Assembly: GCF_009724245.1 (NCBI RefSeq)
Contig: NZ_WNNK01000015.1
Span: 1 to 64,000 of the forward strand
DNA: 64,000 bases
Direction of reading: 5' to 3'
DNA from: Pseudomonas spelaei
Lineage (GTDB): Bacteria; Pseudomonadota; Gammaproteobacteria; Pseudomonadales; Pseudomonadaceae
Shown: positions 9,121-17,310 of the stretch, piece by piece
Position numbering within the stretch: the first letter of the stretch is position 1
Layout: each line of letters begins with the position of its first letter
Made by a program: the position numbers and the translations under genes
The notes under the pieces: generated by a model
The model's input: the letters and a program-made list of their open reading frames with translations, nothing else
The model's database searches: none
What the model was told of the DNA's origin: nothing

Positions 9121-9459
9121 GTGGATACTCTGTTCACCAAGATCATCAACAGAGAAATACCCGCGAAGATCATCTACGAGGATGACCAGGTCCTGGCCTT
9201 CCACGACATCGCCCCACAGGCACCGGTACATTTTCTGGTTATTCCGAAGAAACCCATCCGCACCCTCAACGACCTGACCGAGGATGACAAAGCCCTGGCC
9301 GGACATATTCTGTTCACCGCCCAGCGCCTGGCTGTGGAGCAAGGGTGTGAAAAGGGTTTTCGCGTGGTGATGAACTGCAATGAAGACGGCGGACAGACCG
9401 TTTACCACATTCATATGCACGTATTGGGTCAACGCCAGATGAACTGGCCTCCGGGCTGA
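9121..9459 (+). CDS. HIT (histidine triad) nucleotide-binding protein
   Basis: Small cytoplasmic HinT-like purine nucleoside phosphoramidase of 112 residues. The triad HIHMH is at residues 96-100 and the HFLVIPKKPI strand precedes the core fold. The start is GTG at 9121, in frame with the family N-terminus MDTLFTKIINREIPAKIIYEDD and preceded by a GGAGAAAC site. HinT enzymes hydrolyse nucleoside 5'-phosphoramidates and acyl-adenylates; the cellular role in Pseudomonas is not well defined. Confidence 0.92.
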   Translation: MDTLFTKIINREIPAKIIYEDDQVLAFHDIAPQAPVHFLVIPKKPIRTLNDLTEDDKALAGHILFTAQRLAVEQGCEKGFRVVMNCNEDGGQTVYHIHMHVLGQRQMNWPPG

Positions 9460-9575
9460 GTGAGTACGCTGCGGGGTCGTGGTCCAAGGCTGCGACCTTA
9501 TGTGCATGACCCAACGCAAACCTTCCGCCACCGATTGCGGTAAACTGGCCGCCGAGATTCTTCCCGGAGGTCAGC

Positions 9576-10223
9576 ATGACTACCCAACGTCACTACTCGC
9601 CGATTGACCGTCTGTTGCTGCAAGCCGACACGGCGATGCGCACACTGCTGCCTTTCAGCGGCCAGCCGTACCGCCCCTCGCCTGCCATCGTGCAACCCGA
9701 AGCGCAGATGAGCGAGACCGACACCCGCCACGTCGCCGGTCTGATGCGCATCAACCATACCGGCGAAGTCTGTGCCCAGGCGCTGTACCAAGGCCAGGCC
9801 CTGACCGCCAAGCTGCCGCAAGTGCGCGCCGCCATGGAACATGCCGCCGAGGAAGAAATCGACCACCTGGCCTGGTGCGAACAACGTATCCGCCAGCTGG
9901 GCAGCCACCCCAGCGTACTGAATCCACTGTTTTATGGGCTGTCGTTTGGTATTGGGGCGGCTGCCGGGCTGATCAGCGACAAGGTCAGCCTCGGATTTGT
10001 GGCTGCGACCGAACATCAGGTCTGCAAGCACCTGAACGAGCATTTGGAACAACTGCCAGCCGACGACGAAAAGTCCCGGGCGATTCTTGAGCAGATGCGT
10101 CTTGATGAAGAACATCACGCGCAAAGCGCCTTGGATGCGGGCGGTTTCCGCTTCCCTGCACCGGTGAGGTTCGGCATGAGCCTGTTGGCCAAGGTCATGA
10201 CCAAGAGTACCTACCGCATCTGA
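9576..10223 (+). CDS. coq7: Demethoxyubiquinone hydroxylase Coq7
   Basis: Di-iron monooxygenase of ubiquinone biosynthesis (2-polyprenyl-3-methyl-6-methoxy-1,4-benzoquinone hydroxylase), 215 residues, peripheral at the inner membrane. Carboxylate-bridged di-iron ligands are visible in NHTGEVCAQALYQGQ, AAEEEIDHLAWCE and LDEEHHAQSALDAG. A GGAGG-type site precedes the ATG. It is monocistronic, followed at once by a strong terminator shared with the convergent osmC gene. Pseudomonads use Coq7 where enterobacteria use UbiF. Confidence 0.95.
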   Translation: MTTQRHYSPIDRLLLQADTAMRTLLPFSGQPYRPSPAIVQPEAQMSETDTRHVAGLMRINHTGEVCAQALYQGQALTAKLPQVRAAMEHAAEEEIDHLAWCEQRIRQLGSHPSVLNPLFYGLSFGIGAAAGLISDKVSLGFVAATEHQVCKHLNEHLEQLPADDEKSRAILEQMRLDEEHHAQSALDAGGFRFPAPVRFGMSLLAKVMTKSTYRI

Positions 10224-10240
10224 TTGGTCACGCAAAAAGC

Positions 10241-10268
10241 AGAAAGGGCGCTTAAAAGCGCCCTTTCT
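10241..10268. terminator. Intrinsic terminator between coq7 and osmC
   Basis: A perfect 12-bp stem (10241-10252 with 10257-10268) around a TAAA loop is followed by a T-run, and preceded by an A-run, so it can work in both directions. It sits between convergent genes. Confidence 0.88.
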
Positions 10269-10294
10269 TTTTGCCTGCCGCTCACGAATGCCAA

Positions 10295-10717
10295 TCAGCC
10301 CAACTCAATGATCTCGTAATCATGAGTGATGGCCACGCCTGCGGCGCCGAGCATGATTGAGGCCGAGCAATACTTCTGCGCCGATAACTCAATGGCACGT
10401 TTCACCTGGGCCTCTTTCAGCCCGCGCCCCTTGACCACAAAATGCATGTGGATCCTGGTAAATACCTTGGGATCCTCAGTGGCACGCTCTGCTTCCAGGA
10501 AAGCCTCGCAACTCTCCACCGCCTGGCGCGACTTCTTCAGGATGCTGACCACATCGAAATTGCTGCAACCGCCTACACCGAGCAGGAGCATTTCCATCGG
10601 ACGTACACCCAGGTTACGACCGCCGGCTTCGGGCGGTCCGTCCATGACCACAACATGGCCACTGCCCGACTCACCGAGGAACATGGCTTCGCCCGCCCAT
10701 TGGATGCGTGCCTTCAT
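10295..10717 (-). CDS. OsmC family protein
   Basis: OsmC/Ohr-superfamily protein of 140 residues. The two cysteines expected for thiol-based peroxide reduction are present, one in GVGGCSNFDVV and one in AQKYCSASIML. It resembles the YhfA-type branch rather than Ohr, so the substrate is uncertain. The ATG at 10717 (MKARIQWAGEAMF) matches the family start; a longer reading adds 20 residues of low-quality sequence. It is divergent from vfr, and 250 bp separate the starts. OsmC next to vfr is the normal Pseudomonas arrangement. Confidence 0.88.
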   Translation of the reverse strand: MKARIQWAGEAMFLGESGSGHVVVMDGPPEAGGRNLGVRPMEMLLLGVGGCSNFDVVSILKKSRQAVESCEAFLEAERATEDPKVFTRIHMHFVVKGRGLKEAQVKRAIELSAQKYCSASIMLGAAGVAITHDYEIIELG

Positions 10718-10967
10718 CGCCCAGACTCCACTGCTAAAAAAGGGTCGCCAGCTTAGCACAGGGTCTTGAAGCCGCATGGGTCCCGGTGAAAACGATCAAC
10801 TGCATGGATTGATAGATAAATTCCCTGATCGACGCAGAATGTGTCTGTTAAGCTGGCGCCAAATCACTGGCGCTTTGCCATCCATTGGATGACGTCGCAT
10901 AACCTCTGATAGCGCTGGCTAAAAAAACAAGTTCAACCACACCGTGCAGTCTTTTCGGGATACAACC

Positions 10968-11612
10968 ATGGTTGCTATTACTCCCACACCCAAGATCAAG
11001 AACCTCGACAAACTGTTGATGCATTGTCAGCGCCGGCGCTACCCGGCCAAGCACAACATCATTTGCGCTGGCGAGCGCTCTGAAACCCTGTTCTTCATTA
11101 TCAAAGGCTCCGTCACCATTGTGATCGAGGATGAAGATGGCCGCGAAATGATCATTGCCTACCTCAATACCGGTGATTTCTTCGGTGAGCTGGGGCTGTT
11201 TGAGCAGGCCGGGAAAGAACAGGAGCGTAGCGCCTGGGTGCGCGCCAAGATCGAGTGCGACGTCGCCGAGATCAGCTATACGAAATTTCGCGAACTGGCC
11301 CAACAAGATCCAGACATTCTGTACGCCCTGAGCGGTCAGATCGCCCAACGCCTGAGAGATACCACGCGTAAGGTCGGTGACCTGGCCTTCTTCGATGTCA
11401 CCGGCCGGGTGGCCCGCTGCCTGCTGGAGCTGTGCAAGCAACCAGACGCCATGACCCATCCGGACGGCATGCAAATCAAGGTCACTCGCCAGGAGATCGG
11501 ACGAATCGTTGGCTGTTCACGGGAGATGGTCGGCCGGGTGCTCAAGGACCTGGAGGAACGCAATCTGGTTCACGTCAAAGGCAAGACCATGGTCGTCTTC
11601 GGCACCCGTTAA
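10968..11612 (+). CDS. vfr: cAMP-responsive transcriptional regulator Vfr (CRP family)
   Basis: Global regulator of 214 residues. The cyclic-nucleotide domain carries the phosphate-binding cassette GDFFGELGLFE...ERSAWVRAK, and the C-terminal helix-turn-helix is TRQEIGRIVGCSREMVGRVL. It is nearly collinear with P. aeruginosa Vfr over its whole length, starting MVAITPTPK at 10968; an upstream start would add 8 residues. Vfr controls virulence, quorum sensing and type IV pili in P. aeruginosa; in fluorescent pseudomonads its targets are less defined. The last codons overlap the convergent lipoate-ligase-like gene by 4 bp. Confidence 0.95.
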   Translation: MVAITPTPKIKNLDKLLMHCQRRRYPAKHNIICAGERSETLFFIIKGSVTIVIEDEDGREMIIAYLNTGDFFGELGLFEQAGKEQERSAWVRAKIECDVAEISYTKFRELAQQDPDILYALSGQIAQRLRDTTRKVGDLAFFDVTGRVARCLLELCKQPDAMTHPDGMQIKVTRQEIGRIVGCSREMVGRVLKDLEERNLVHVKGKTMVVFGTR

Positions 11613-12304
11613 ACCGCCAGGAAGCTCGCAAGCATCTGACGGTACAACGTATCGAGCCGGCCAATCGCGTCCGGCGCAGGAAAGGCTTCATGCAAGGCGA
11701 TATGGCTGTCGGCGCAAACTCGCTGCTCAAGGCCACACGCCTCATTGAAGCGGTTGACCGCCGCAATCAACTCGACGCGATCGTCATCCAGCAACAACGC
11801 GCCGTGCACCAGCCCCACCGGGCGTCCACCACTCTGGCGCCAACGCTGGGCGGTACCGACCATTTTGCGGCCATCAAGATTGACGTTATAGCGACCGTCG
11901 CAGAAAGCACCGTCGATTTCACCAAGGGATGGCGCGCCGCCCAGCTCCGTGAGCAGATCACAGATAGGTTGGCACAAGCGCTGATAGCCGGTTTCAATCC
12001 GCCCCTGATCACCCTCGCTACGCGGCGGTGCATAGACCAGCGCGATATTGACGGTAGCAGCCGATTGCGGCACCGGCTCACCGCCGGTCTCCCGCAACAG
12101 CACCGGCCAACCATGATCAGCCGACACCTGGCTAGCTGCCTCGAAAGCCGGAAGGCGACTCAAGCGACGCGGCATGACCAGAGCCCGGTCACTCGGCTGC
12201 CAGAACAACAGGCCAAACGGTTGCTCGCCGGCGCAGACAGCGGCGAGCAAATCCTGTTCGGCTTTAAGGCCAGCTTCAACAGTCAGGGAGACAGGCTGGG
12301 TCAT
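11609..12304 (-). CDS. Lipoate-protein ligase A-like protein
   Basis: Protein of 231 residues in the biotin/lipoate ligase (BPL/LPL catalytic) superfamily. Visible features are LRETGGEPVPQSAATVNIAL, matching the substrate-binding RRxTGGxxV..GxxN motif with the arginine pair reduced to one, and the catalytic-lysine motif DGRKMVGTAQRWR. The likely role is attaching or transferring lipoate, but substrate specificity is unproven. The ATG at 12304 is 2 bp after the trpC stop, so it may be the last gene of the trpGDC transcript. A TTG two codons earlier would overlap trpC. The gene ends 4 bp inside vfr on the opposite strand. Confidence 0.8.
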   Translation of the reverse strand: MTQPVSLTVEAGLKAEQDLLAAVCAGEQPFGLLFWQPSDRALVMPRRLSRLPAFEAASQVSADHGWPVLLRETGGEPVPQSAATVNIALVYAPPRSEGDQGRIETGYQRLCQPICDLLTELGGAPSLGEIDGAFCDGRYNVNLDGRKMVGTAQRWRQSGGRPVGLVHGALLLDDDRVELIAAVNRFNEACGLEQRVCADSHIALHEAFPAPDAIGRLDTLYRQMLASFLAV

Positions 12305-12306
12305 GA

Positions 12307-13143
12307 TCAATCCAGCGTCGACCCACTCACCGCCACGCCACGCTCCGGGAAAAACAGGCGCTGCAGTTCAGCCCCTGGGTTTTCGGCACGCATGAACGTT
12401 TCGCCCACCAGGAACGAATACACACCGCTGATTTCCATCAACTCCACATCGGCCCGGTTAACGATGCCACTTTCGGTAATCACCAAGCGGTCGCGAGGAA
12501 TGCGTGGCAACAGATCGAGCGTATTTTCGAGGCTGACTTCGAAGGTGTGCAGGTTACGGTTGTTAACCCCCACCAGCGGAGTGTCGAGGGTCTTCAGCGC
12601 ACGTTCCAGTTCATCACCGTCGTGAACTTCAACCAGCACATCGAGGCCGACGCTTTTAGCCACGGCGGCCAACTCAGCCATCTTCACATCGTCCAGCGCG
12701 GAGACGATCAGCAGCACGCAGTCGGCGCCCAAGACCCGGGCTTCGACGATCTGATACGGATCGACCATGAAGTCCTTGCGGATCACCGGCAACGAGCATG
12801 CAGCGCGCGCTTGCTGGAGGTAGAGATCAGAGCCCTGGAAGAAGTCGATATCGGTCAACACGGAAAGGCAGGTTGCGCCGCCCTTTTCATAGCTCTTGGC
12901 AATATCTTCAGGAATGAAGATCTCACGGATGACACCTTTGCTCGGCGAAGCCTTTTTGATTTCTGCAATGACGGCCGGCTGTTTTTCCTTGGCCTGCTTG
13001 ATCAGCGCATTGGCAAAGCCGCGTGGCGCATCAGCGGTTTTCGCCAGACCTTCCAGCTCGGCCAGACTGACGCGAGCGCGGCGCTCGGCAACTTCTTCAG
13101 CCTTACGGGCCAGGATCTTTTCCAGAACGGTTGGAACACTCAT
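12307..13143 (-). CDS. trpC: Indole-3-glycerol phosphate synthase
   Basis: TIM-barrel enzyme of tryptophan synthesis (CdRP to indole-3-glycerol phosphate), 278 residues. Catalytic motifs are EIKKASPSKGVI with the lysine, RKDFMVDPYQI, GVNNRNLHTF and ITESGI. The start overlaps the end of trpD by 4 bp (ATGA), so translation is coupled. Unlike enteric bacteria, TrpC is not fused to TrpF. It is part of trpGDC, which Pseudomonas keeps separate from trpE and trpBA. Confidence 0.97.
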   Translation of the reverse strand: MSVPTVLEKILARKAEEVAERRARVSLAELEGLAKTADAPRGFANALIKQAKEKQPAVIAEIKKASPSKGVIREIFIPEDIAKSYEKGGATCLSVLTDIDFFQGSDLYLQQARAACSLPVIRKDFMVDPYQIVEARVLGADCVLLIVSALDDVKMAELAAVAKSVGLDVLVEVHDGDELERALKTLDTPLVGVNNRNLHTFEVSLENTLDLLPRIPRDRLVITESGIVNRADVELMEISGVYSFLVGETFMRAENPGAELQRLFFPERGVAVSGSTLD

Positions 13144-14189
13144 TCTTCATTCTCCATCTTGAATACGGCGGTGAATGCTCCCAGTTCTTCGAGCTTCTCG
13201 CGAGCCAGACCCGTGTGCAACGCATCGTGGGCCAAGGCGACACCTTCCTTAAGACTATAGGCGTGATCGGCAGCGTAAAGTGCCGCGCCAGCATTAAGAA
13301 CAATCATCTCTGCGGCTTTCTGGCCGTTTTCGGTTTTACGCCGACCCAAGGCATCGCGAATCAACTCAAGGGACGCCGCCGGGCTTTCCACCGCCAGGCC
13401 GTGCAGGCTCTGGCTCTTCATGCCCAAGTCTTCCGGCTCGACCCAATATTCGGTGACCTGGTCATTCTTCAGCTCCGCCACGAAGGTCGGTGCCGCCAGG
13501 CTGAATTCGTCCAGGCCGTCTTTCGAGTGCACCACCAACACATGCTTGCTGCCCATACGCTGCAGGACTTCAGCCAATGGACGGCACAGTGCCTGACTGA
13601 ATACACCCACCACCTGATGTTTCACACCGGCCGGATTCGTAAGCGGGCCGAGCATGTTGAACAGGGTGCGCAGGCCGAGGTCCTTACGCGGACCTGCGGC
13701 GTATTTCATCGCGCCATGATGGGATTGGGCAAACATGAAGCCGATGCCGACATGCTCGATGCAGCGGGCTACCTGCACCGGCGTCAGGTTCAGGTAGATA
13801 CCTGCTGCTTCCAGCAAGTCGGCGCTGCCGCTATTACCGGACACGGCACGGTTGCCATGCTTGGCCACGGTGCAACCAGCGGCCGCCACGACAAACGATG
13901 AAGCCGTCGACACGTTGAAGATATTCGCACCGTCACCGCCGGTGCCGACCACGTCGACGACGCCGTCGAGGGTCTTGAGCTCGACCTTGTCCGCCAGCTC
14001 ACGCATCACCGAGACGGCGCCGACGATTTCGTCGATGCTCTCGCTCTTCATGCGCATGGCCATCATGAACGCGCCAATCTGCGCATCGGTGCATTGACCG
14101 GTCATGATTTGACGCATCACATCGCTCATTTCAGCGGTGCTCAGGTCCAGATGGCCGACGATACGGCTCAGGGCAGTCTTGATATCCAT
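13140..14189 (-). CDS. trpD: Anthranilate phosphoribosyltransferase
   Basis: Transfers the phosphoribosyl group of PRPP to anthranilate, the second committed step to tryptophan. The 349-residue length is standard. The glycine-rich PRPP loop is VGTGGDGANIFNVSTAS and KHGNRAVSGNSGSADLLE follows. It starts 9 bp after trpG and overlaps trpC by 4 bp, giving a tight trpGDC operon on the minus strand. Confidence 0.97.
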   Translation of the reverse strand: MDIKTALSRIVGHLDLSTAEMSDVMRQIMTGQCTDAQIGAFMMAMRMKSESIDEIVGAVSVMRELADKVELKTLDGVVDVVGTGGDGANIFNVSTASSFVVAAAGCTVAKHGNRAVSGNSGSADLLEAAGIYLNLTPVQVARCIEHVGIGFMFAQSHHGAMKYAAGPRKDLGLRTLFNMLGPLTNPAGVKHQVVGVFSQALCRPLAEVLQRMGSKHVLVVHSKDGLDEFSLAAPTFVAELKNDQVTEYWVEPEDLGMKSQSLHGLAVESPAASLELIRDALGRRKTENGQKAAEMIVLNAGAALYAADHAYSLKEGVALAHDALHTGLAREKLEELGAFTAVFKMENEE

Positions 14190-14198
14190 GAAAAGTCC

Positions 14199-14792
14199 TT
14201 AGCGCGTGCCGCCGCTCTGCTTGAGAAAGTTGGCGAACAGCTCAAAGCCCTGCTCGGTCAGAATCGATTCCGGGTGAAATTGCACCCCTTCGATGTTCAG
14301 TGTCTTGTGGCGCAGGCCCATGATCTCGTCGACGGAGCCGTCTTCCAGCTGGGTCCAGGCCGTCAGTTCCAGGCACTCGGGCAAGGTTTCGCGCTTGACC
14401 ACCAGCGAGTGGTAACGGGTGACCGTCACCGGCAGGTTCAAGCCGCGGAACACGCCCTGATCATTGTGGAATACCGGGCTGGTCTTGCCGTGCATCACCT
14501 GGCGGGCGCGAACCACGTCTCCACCAAACGCCTGCCCGATGGACTGGTGGCCCAGGCACACGCCAAGAATCGGTAGCTTGCCGGCAAAATACTGGATGGC
14601 TTCCAGCGACACGCCCGCTTCGGTCGGGGTGCAGGGGCCCGGGGAAACGACGATGCGCTCCGGGTTCAGCGCGGCGATTTGCGCCACGGTCATTTCGTCG
14701 TTGCGCACCACCTTGACCTCGGCACCGAGCTCGCCCAGGTACTGCACAACGTTGTAGGTAAAGGAATCGTAGTTATCAATCATCAGTAACAT
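14199..14792 (-). CDS. trpG: Anthranilate synthase component II (glutamine amidotransferase)
   Basis: Class I glutamine amidotransferase of 197 residues that supplies ammonia to TrpE. The nucleophilic Cys is in GVCLGHQSIGQAFGG, and the His-Glu pair is in GVQFHPESILTEQG. A clear AGAGG ribosome site precedes the ATG. It is the first structural gene of trpGDC; its partner trpE lies 2.5 kb away beyond estP, on the same strand. Upstream is a 14959-15057 leader peptide with Trp codons and a 166-bp spacer, suggesting attenuation. Confidence 0.97.
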   Translation of the reverse strand: MLLMIDNYDSFTYNVVQYLGELGAEVKVVRNDEMTVAQIAALNPERIVVSPGPCTPTEAGVSLEAIQYFAGKLPILGVCLGHQSIGQAFGGDVVRARQVMHGKTSPVFHNDQGVFRGLNLPVTVTRYHSLVVKRETLPECLELTAWTQLEDGSVDEIMGLRHKTLNIEGVQFHPESILTEQGFELFANFLKQSGGTR

Positions 14793-14958
14793 GCGGGTTA
14801 AAACCTCTTGAATTCACTGACTTCTAATGACGGCCTTCCAAAAGGGTGACCCGCTGCCAGACGCACGTTCCGGTTGCCAGGGTGAGCCGGCAAGGGGCGT
14901 CAAACAACAGGTGAAGAAGGCAAATCGGTACAGGTCCGGCCGGGCCGGCAGAGAAAAG
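14793..14958 (-). promoter_or_regulatory. trpGDC leader region (candidate attenuator)
   Basis: Spacer between the Trp-containing leader peptide and trpG. Read on the minus strand it holds a short GC-rich hairpin (14936-14948, CCGGC with GCCGG) about 10 bp after the leader stop, and further GC-rich complementary blocks (around 14860-14890). I do not see a classical terminator with a T-tract, so if attenuation acts here the terminator is atypical or Rho-assisted. Mutants of P. putida miaA have been used to argue for attenuation at trpGDC and trpE. Confidence 0.5.
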
Positions 14959-15057
14959 TTAGGCGCGCCAACGCCAACGGGCGTGTGCCTTGACTACTCG
15001 CATCAAGAGTTTGCTGATGATCAACACAGGGAGGGTCTCATTCATACGTTCAGGCAC
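14959..15057 (-). CDS. Putative trp operon leader peptide
   Basis: Short frame upstream of trpG ending ...KAHARWRWRA, with two Trp codons (UGG) close to the stop. From the GTG at 15057 it has 32 residues and a GAGG site 10 bp upstream (15068-15071). From the ATG at 15045 it has 28 residues but a poor ribosome site. The last 13 codons are strikingly like the end of gph, which precedes trpE. The family behaviour of Trp-rich leader peptides suggests ribosome stalling at low charged tRNA-Trp, but no expression evidence can be seen here. It is too short for most gene finders. Confidence 0.6.
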   Translation of the reverse strand: MPERMNETLPVLIISKLLMRVVKAHARWRWRA

Positions 15058-15123
15058 AGTAACGTAGCCTCGCCAGCGGTGCAATATGGAGCAGCAAATA
15101 CGGGGAAAACACGTCGCGGGTTA

Positions 15124-15144
15124 TTTAGCGTCAAAAACGCTAAA
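15124..15144. repeat. Perfect inverted repeat upstream of the trpGDC leader and estP
   Basis: TTTAGCGT (15124-15131) pairs with ACGCTAAA (15137-15144) across a 5-base CAAAA loop. It lies in the divergent promoter region of the trpGDC leader (minus) and estP (plus), 60-75 bp from each. On the minus strand a TTGACG hexamer overlaps it, so it could be an operator. This is inference from position. Confidence 0.4.
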
Positions 15145-15216
15145 CCCTGAATAAGCCGAAAATATTTTGCTAATGTTTTCCCGCTAATACAAAACAATAA
15201 TCACATGGACGATTGT

Positions 15217-17157
15217 ATGCTCAGACCACCGTTCTTTGCGCCGCTTGCCGGCTGTCTCTTGTCACTGGCCTGCGCCCAGGCCTTTGCGGCGCCGTCGCCT
15301 TATTCAACCATGGTGGTGTTCGGTGACAGCCTGGCCGACGCCGGCCAGTTCCCCGATGCTGGCGGGCCCGCCGGCGCCACGTTGCGCTTTACCAACCGCA
15401 CCGGCCCGACCTACTTGAGCAACGGAACAGAAAATTTCTCTCTGGTTTCATCGACGCTACTGGGGGCCAAGCTGGGGGTAGCCCCAAACGACTTGAACGC
15501 CTCCACGTCTCCGGTTCGTGCCGCACAAGGCTTGCCGGATGGCAACAACTGGGCGGTAGGCGGCTATCGTACCGATAACATCCTCGACTCCATCACCTCG
15601 GTGTCCAACGCGGCTATCCCTCCGGGCAACCCCGGTGGCGGCACTGTGCTGCGCAGTCGCCAGGGTTATCTGCCCGCCAACGGCGGACGGGCCGATCCCA
15701 ACGCGCTGTACTTCCTTTCCGGCGGCGGCAATGACTTCCTCCAGGGTTTTGTACAAAGCCCCGGTCAAGCAGTGGCCGCTGGCGGACGCCTGGCCGACAG
15801 TGCCCAGGTCCTGCAACAAGCCGGCGCGCGCTACATCATGGTCTGGATGCTGCCCGACCTGGGGCTGACGCCCGCCATCAATGGCACCCCGAGCCAGGCA
15901 GGCAGCAGCGCCCTGAGCAACATCTTCAACCAGGCGCTGGTACAACGCTTATCGCAAATCGATGCTCAAATTATCCCGCTGAACATCCCACTGTTGCTCA
16001 AGGAAACCTTCGCCGACCCTGGCCGCTTTGGCCTGGCCACCGGGCAGAACCTCACAGGCACCTGCTTCAGCGGCAATGGCTGCACCGCCAACCCCACCTA
16101 CGGCATCGGTGGTACCCACCCGGACCCGACCAAGCTGATCTACAACGACTCGGTCCACCCCACTGAAGCCGGGCAACGGCTGATCGCCGACTACGCCTAT
16201 TCGCTGCTGGCCGCACCTTGGGAAGTCACCTTGCTGCCCGAAATGGCCCAAGGCACGCTGCGTGCGCATCAGGATGAACTGCGCAACCAATGGCAAGCCG
16301 ATTCAGGCAACTGGCAAGCCGTGGGCCAATGGCGGGCGATCGTTGCAGCCGGTGGCCAGCATCTGGACTTCGACACTCAAAACAGCTCCGCCAGCGGTGA
16401 CGGCAGCGGCTACAACCTGAACATCGGTGGCAGTTACCGCCTTAACGAAGACTGGCGTGTCGGTGTAGCTGCGGGCTTGTATCGTCAGACCCTTGAGGCT
16501 GGCGCCAGCGATTCGGACTACAAGCTCAATAGCTACATGGGCACCGCCTTCGCTCAGTATCAAGAAGATCACTGGTGGGCTGACGCAGCGCTGACCGGTG
16601 GCAAGCTGGACTTCGACAGCCTCAAGCGCAAGTTCGCCCTGGGCGTCAGCCAAGGTTCGGAGAAAGGCGACACCGACGGTTGGTTGTGGGCCTTGAGCGC
16701 GCGCGTGGGTTACGACATCGCACAGCCGGGCAGCGAATGGCACCTGTCGCCCTTCATCAGCGCCGACTACTCGCGGATCGAAGTGGAGGGTTACTCGGAG
16801 AAAGACGCCCGCTCCACCGCGCTGACCTTTGATGATCAACAGCGTGACTCCAAGCGCCTGGGCCTGGGCCTGCAAGCCAACTACCGCATCACGCCGCAAA
16901 CCCTGCTGTTTGGCGAAGTCGCCCATGAGCATGAGTTCGAAAACGACACCCAGCGGGTAAAGATTGCTCTCAACAGCGTGCCGGGAATCGACTTCAAACT
17001 GGATGGGTACACACCGCGCAGCAATTCGGATCGCCTGAACCTGGGAGTCAGCCACAAGTTGACGAAGGAGTTGGCATTGAATGCTGCTTACAACGTGAGG
17101 AAGGATGACAGCGTGACCCAGCAAGGGGTCAGTGTGGGGTTGAGCCTGGATTTCTAA
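15217..17157 (+). CDS. estP: GDSL-type autotransporter esterase (EstA/EstP)
   Basis: Outer-membrane esterase of 646 residues. An N-terminal signal peptide ends near QAFAA (about 24). The GDSL lipase passenger (about 26-335) has the nucleophile Ser38 in VVFGDSLAD and the D311/H314 dyad in DSVHP. A C-terminal autotransporter beta-barrel (about 370-646) ends in phenylalanine. It is collinear with P. aeruginosa EstA and P. fluorescens/putida EstP, which cleave short- to medium-chain esters at the cell surface. The ATG at 15217 is favoured (GGAC 8 bp upstream); an ATG four codons earlier is possible. It occupies the trpE-trpG interval. Confidence 0.92.
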   Translation: MLRPPFFAPLAGCLLSLACAQAFAAPSPYSTMVVFGDSLADAGQFPDAGGPAGATLRFTNRTGPTYLSNGTENFSLVSSTLLGAKLGVAPNDLNASTSPVRAAQGLPDGNNWAVGGYRTDNILDSITSVSNAAIPPGNPGGGTVLRSRQGYLPANGGRADPNALYFLSGGGNDFLQGFVQSPGQAVAAGGRLADSAQVLQQAGARYIMVWMLPDLGLTPAINGTPSQAGSSALSNIFNQALVQRLSQIDAQIIPLNIPLLLKETFADPGRFGLATGQNLTGTCFSGNGCTANPTYGIGGTHPDPTKLIYNDSVHPTEAGQRLIADYAYSLLAAPWEVTLLPEMAQGTLRAHQDELRNQWQADSGNWQAVGQWRAIVAAGGQHLDFDTQNSSASGDGSGYNLNIGGSYRLNEDWRVGVAAGLYRQTLEAGASDSDYKLNSYMGTAFAQYQEDHWWADAALTGGKLDFDSLKRKFALGVSQGSEKGDTDGWLWALSARVGYDIAQPGSEWHLSPFISADYSRIEVEGYSEKDARSTALTFDDQQRDSKRLGLGLQANYRITPQTLLFGEVAHEHEFENDTQRVKIALNSVPGIDFKLDGYTPRSNSDRLNLGVSHKLTKELALNAAYNVRKDDSVTQQGVSVGLSLDF

Positions 17158-17184
17158 ACTGGCGCCGAAGCGACACAAATCAAA

Positions 17185-17292
17185 TGTGGGAGCTGGCTTG
17201 CCTGCGATTGCATCGCCCCGGTGTTTCTGAAACACCGAGGTGCCTGTATCGCGGGCAAGCCCGGCTCCCACAAAAAAGCCCAGCTCCCACAT
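17185..17292. repeat. REP inverted pair between estP and trpE
   Basis: Two REP units face each other: TGTGGGAGCTGGCTTGCC at 17185 and its near-complement ending GGCTCCCACA at 17272, with an inner hairpin CGGTGTTTCTGAAACACCG. A third broken unit (AGCTCCCACAT) follows at 17282-17292. It lies between convergent genes, the usual REP site, and could act as a transcription end. Confidence 0.82.
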
Positions 17293-17310
17293 GTTGACCT
17301 ACATTTACTT

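Noticed and set aside
14827..15150. 107-codon plus-strand frame upstream of estP
   Set aside because: It runs antisense to the trpGDC leader peptide, lacks a ribosome site and has no recognisable motif.
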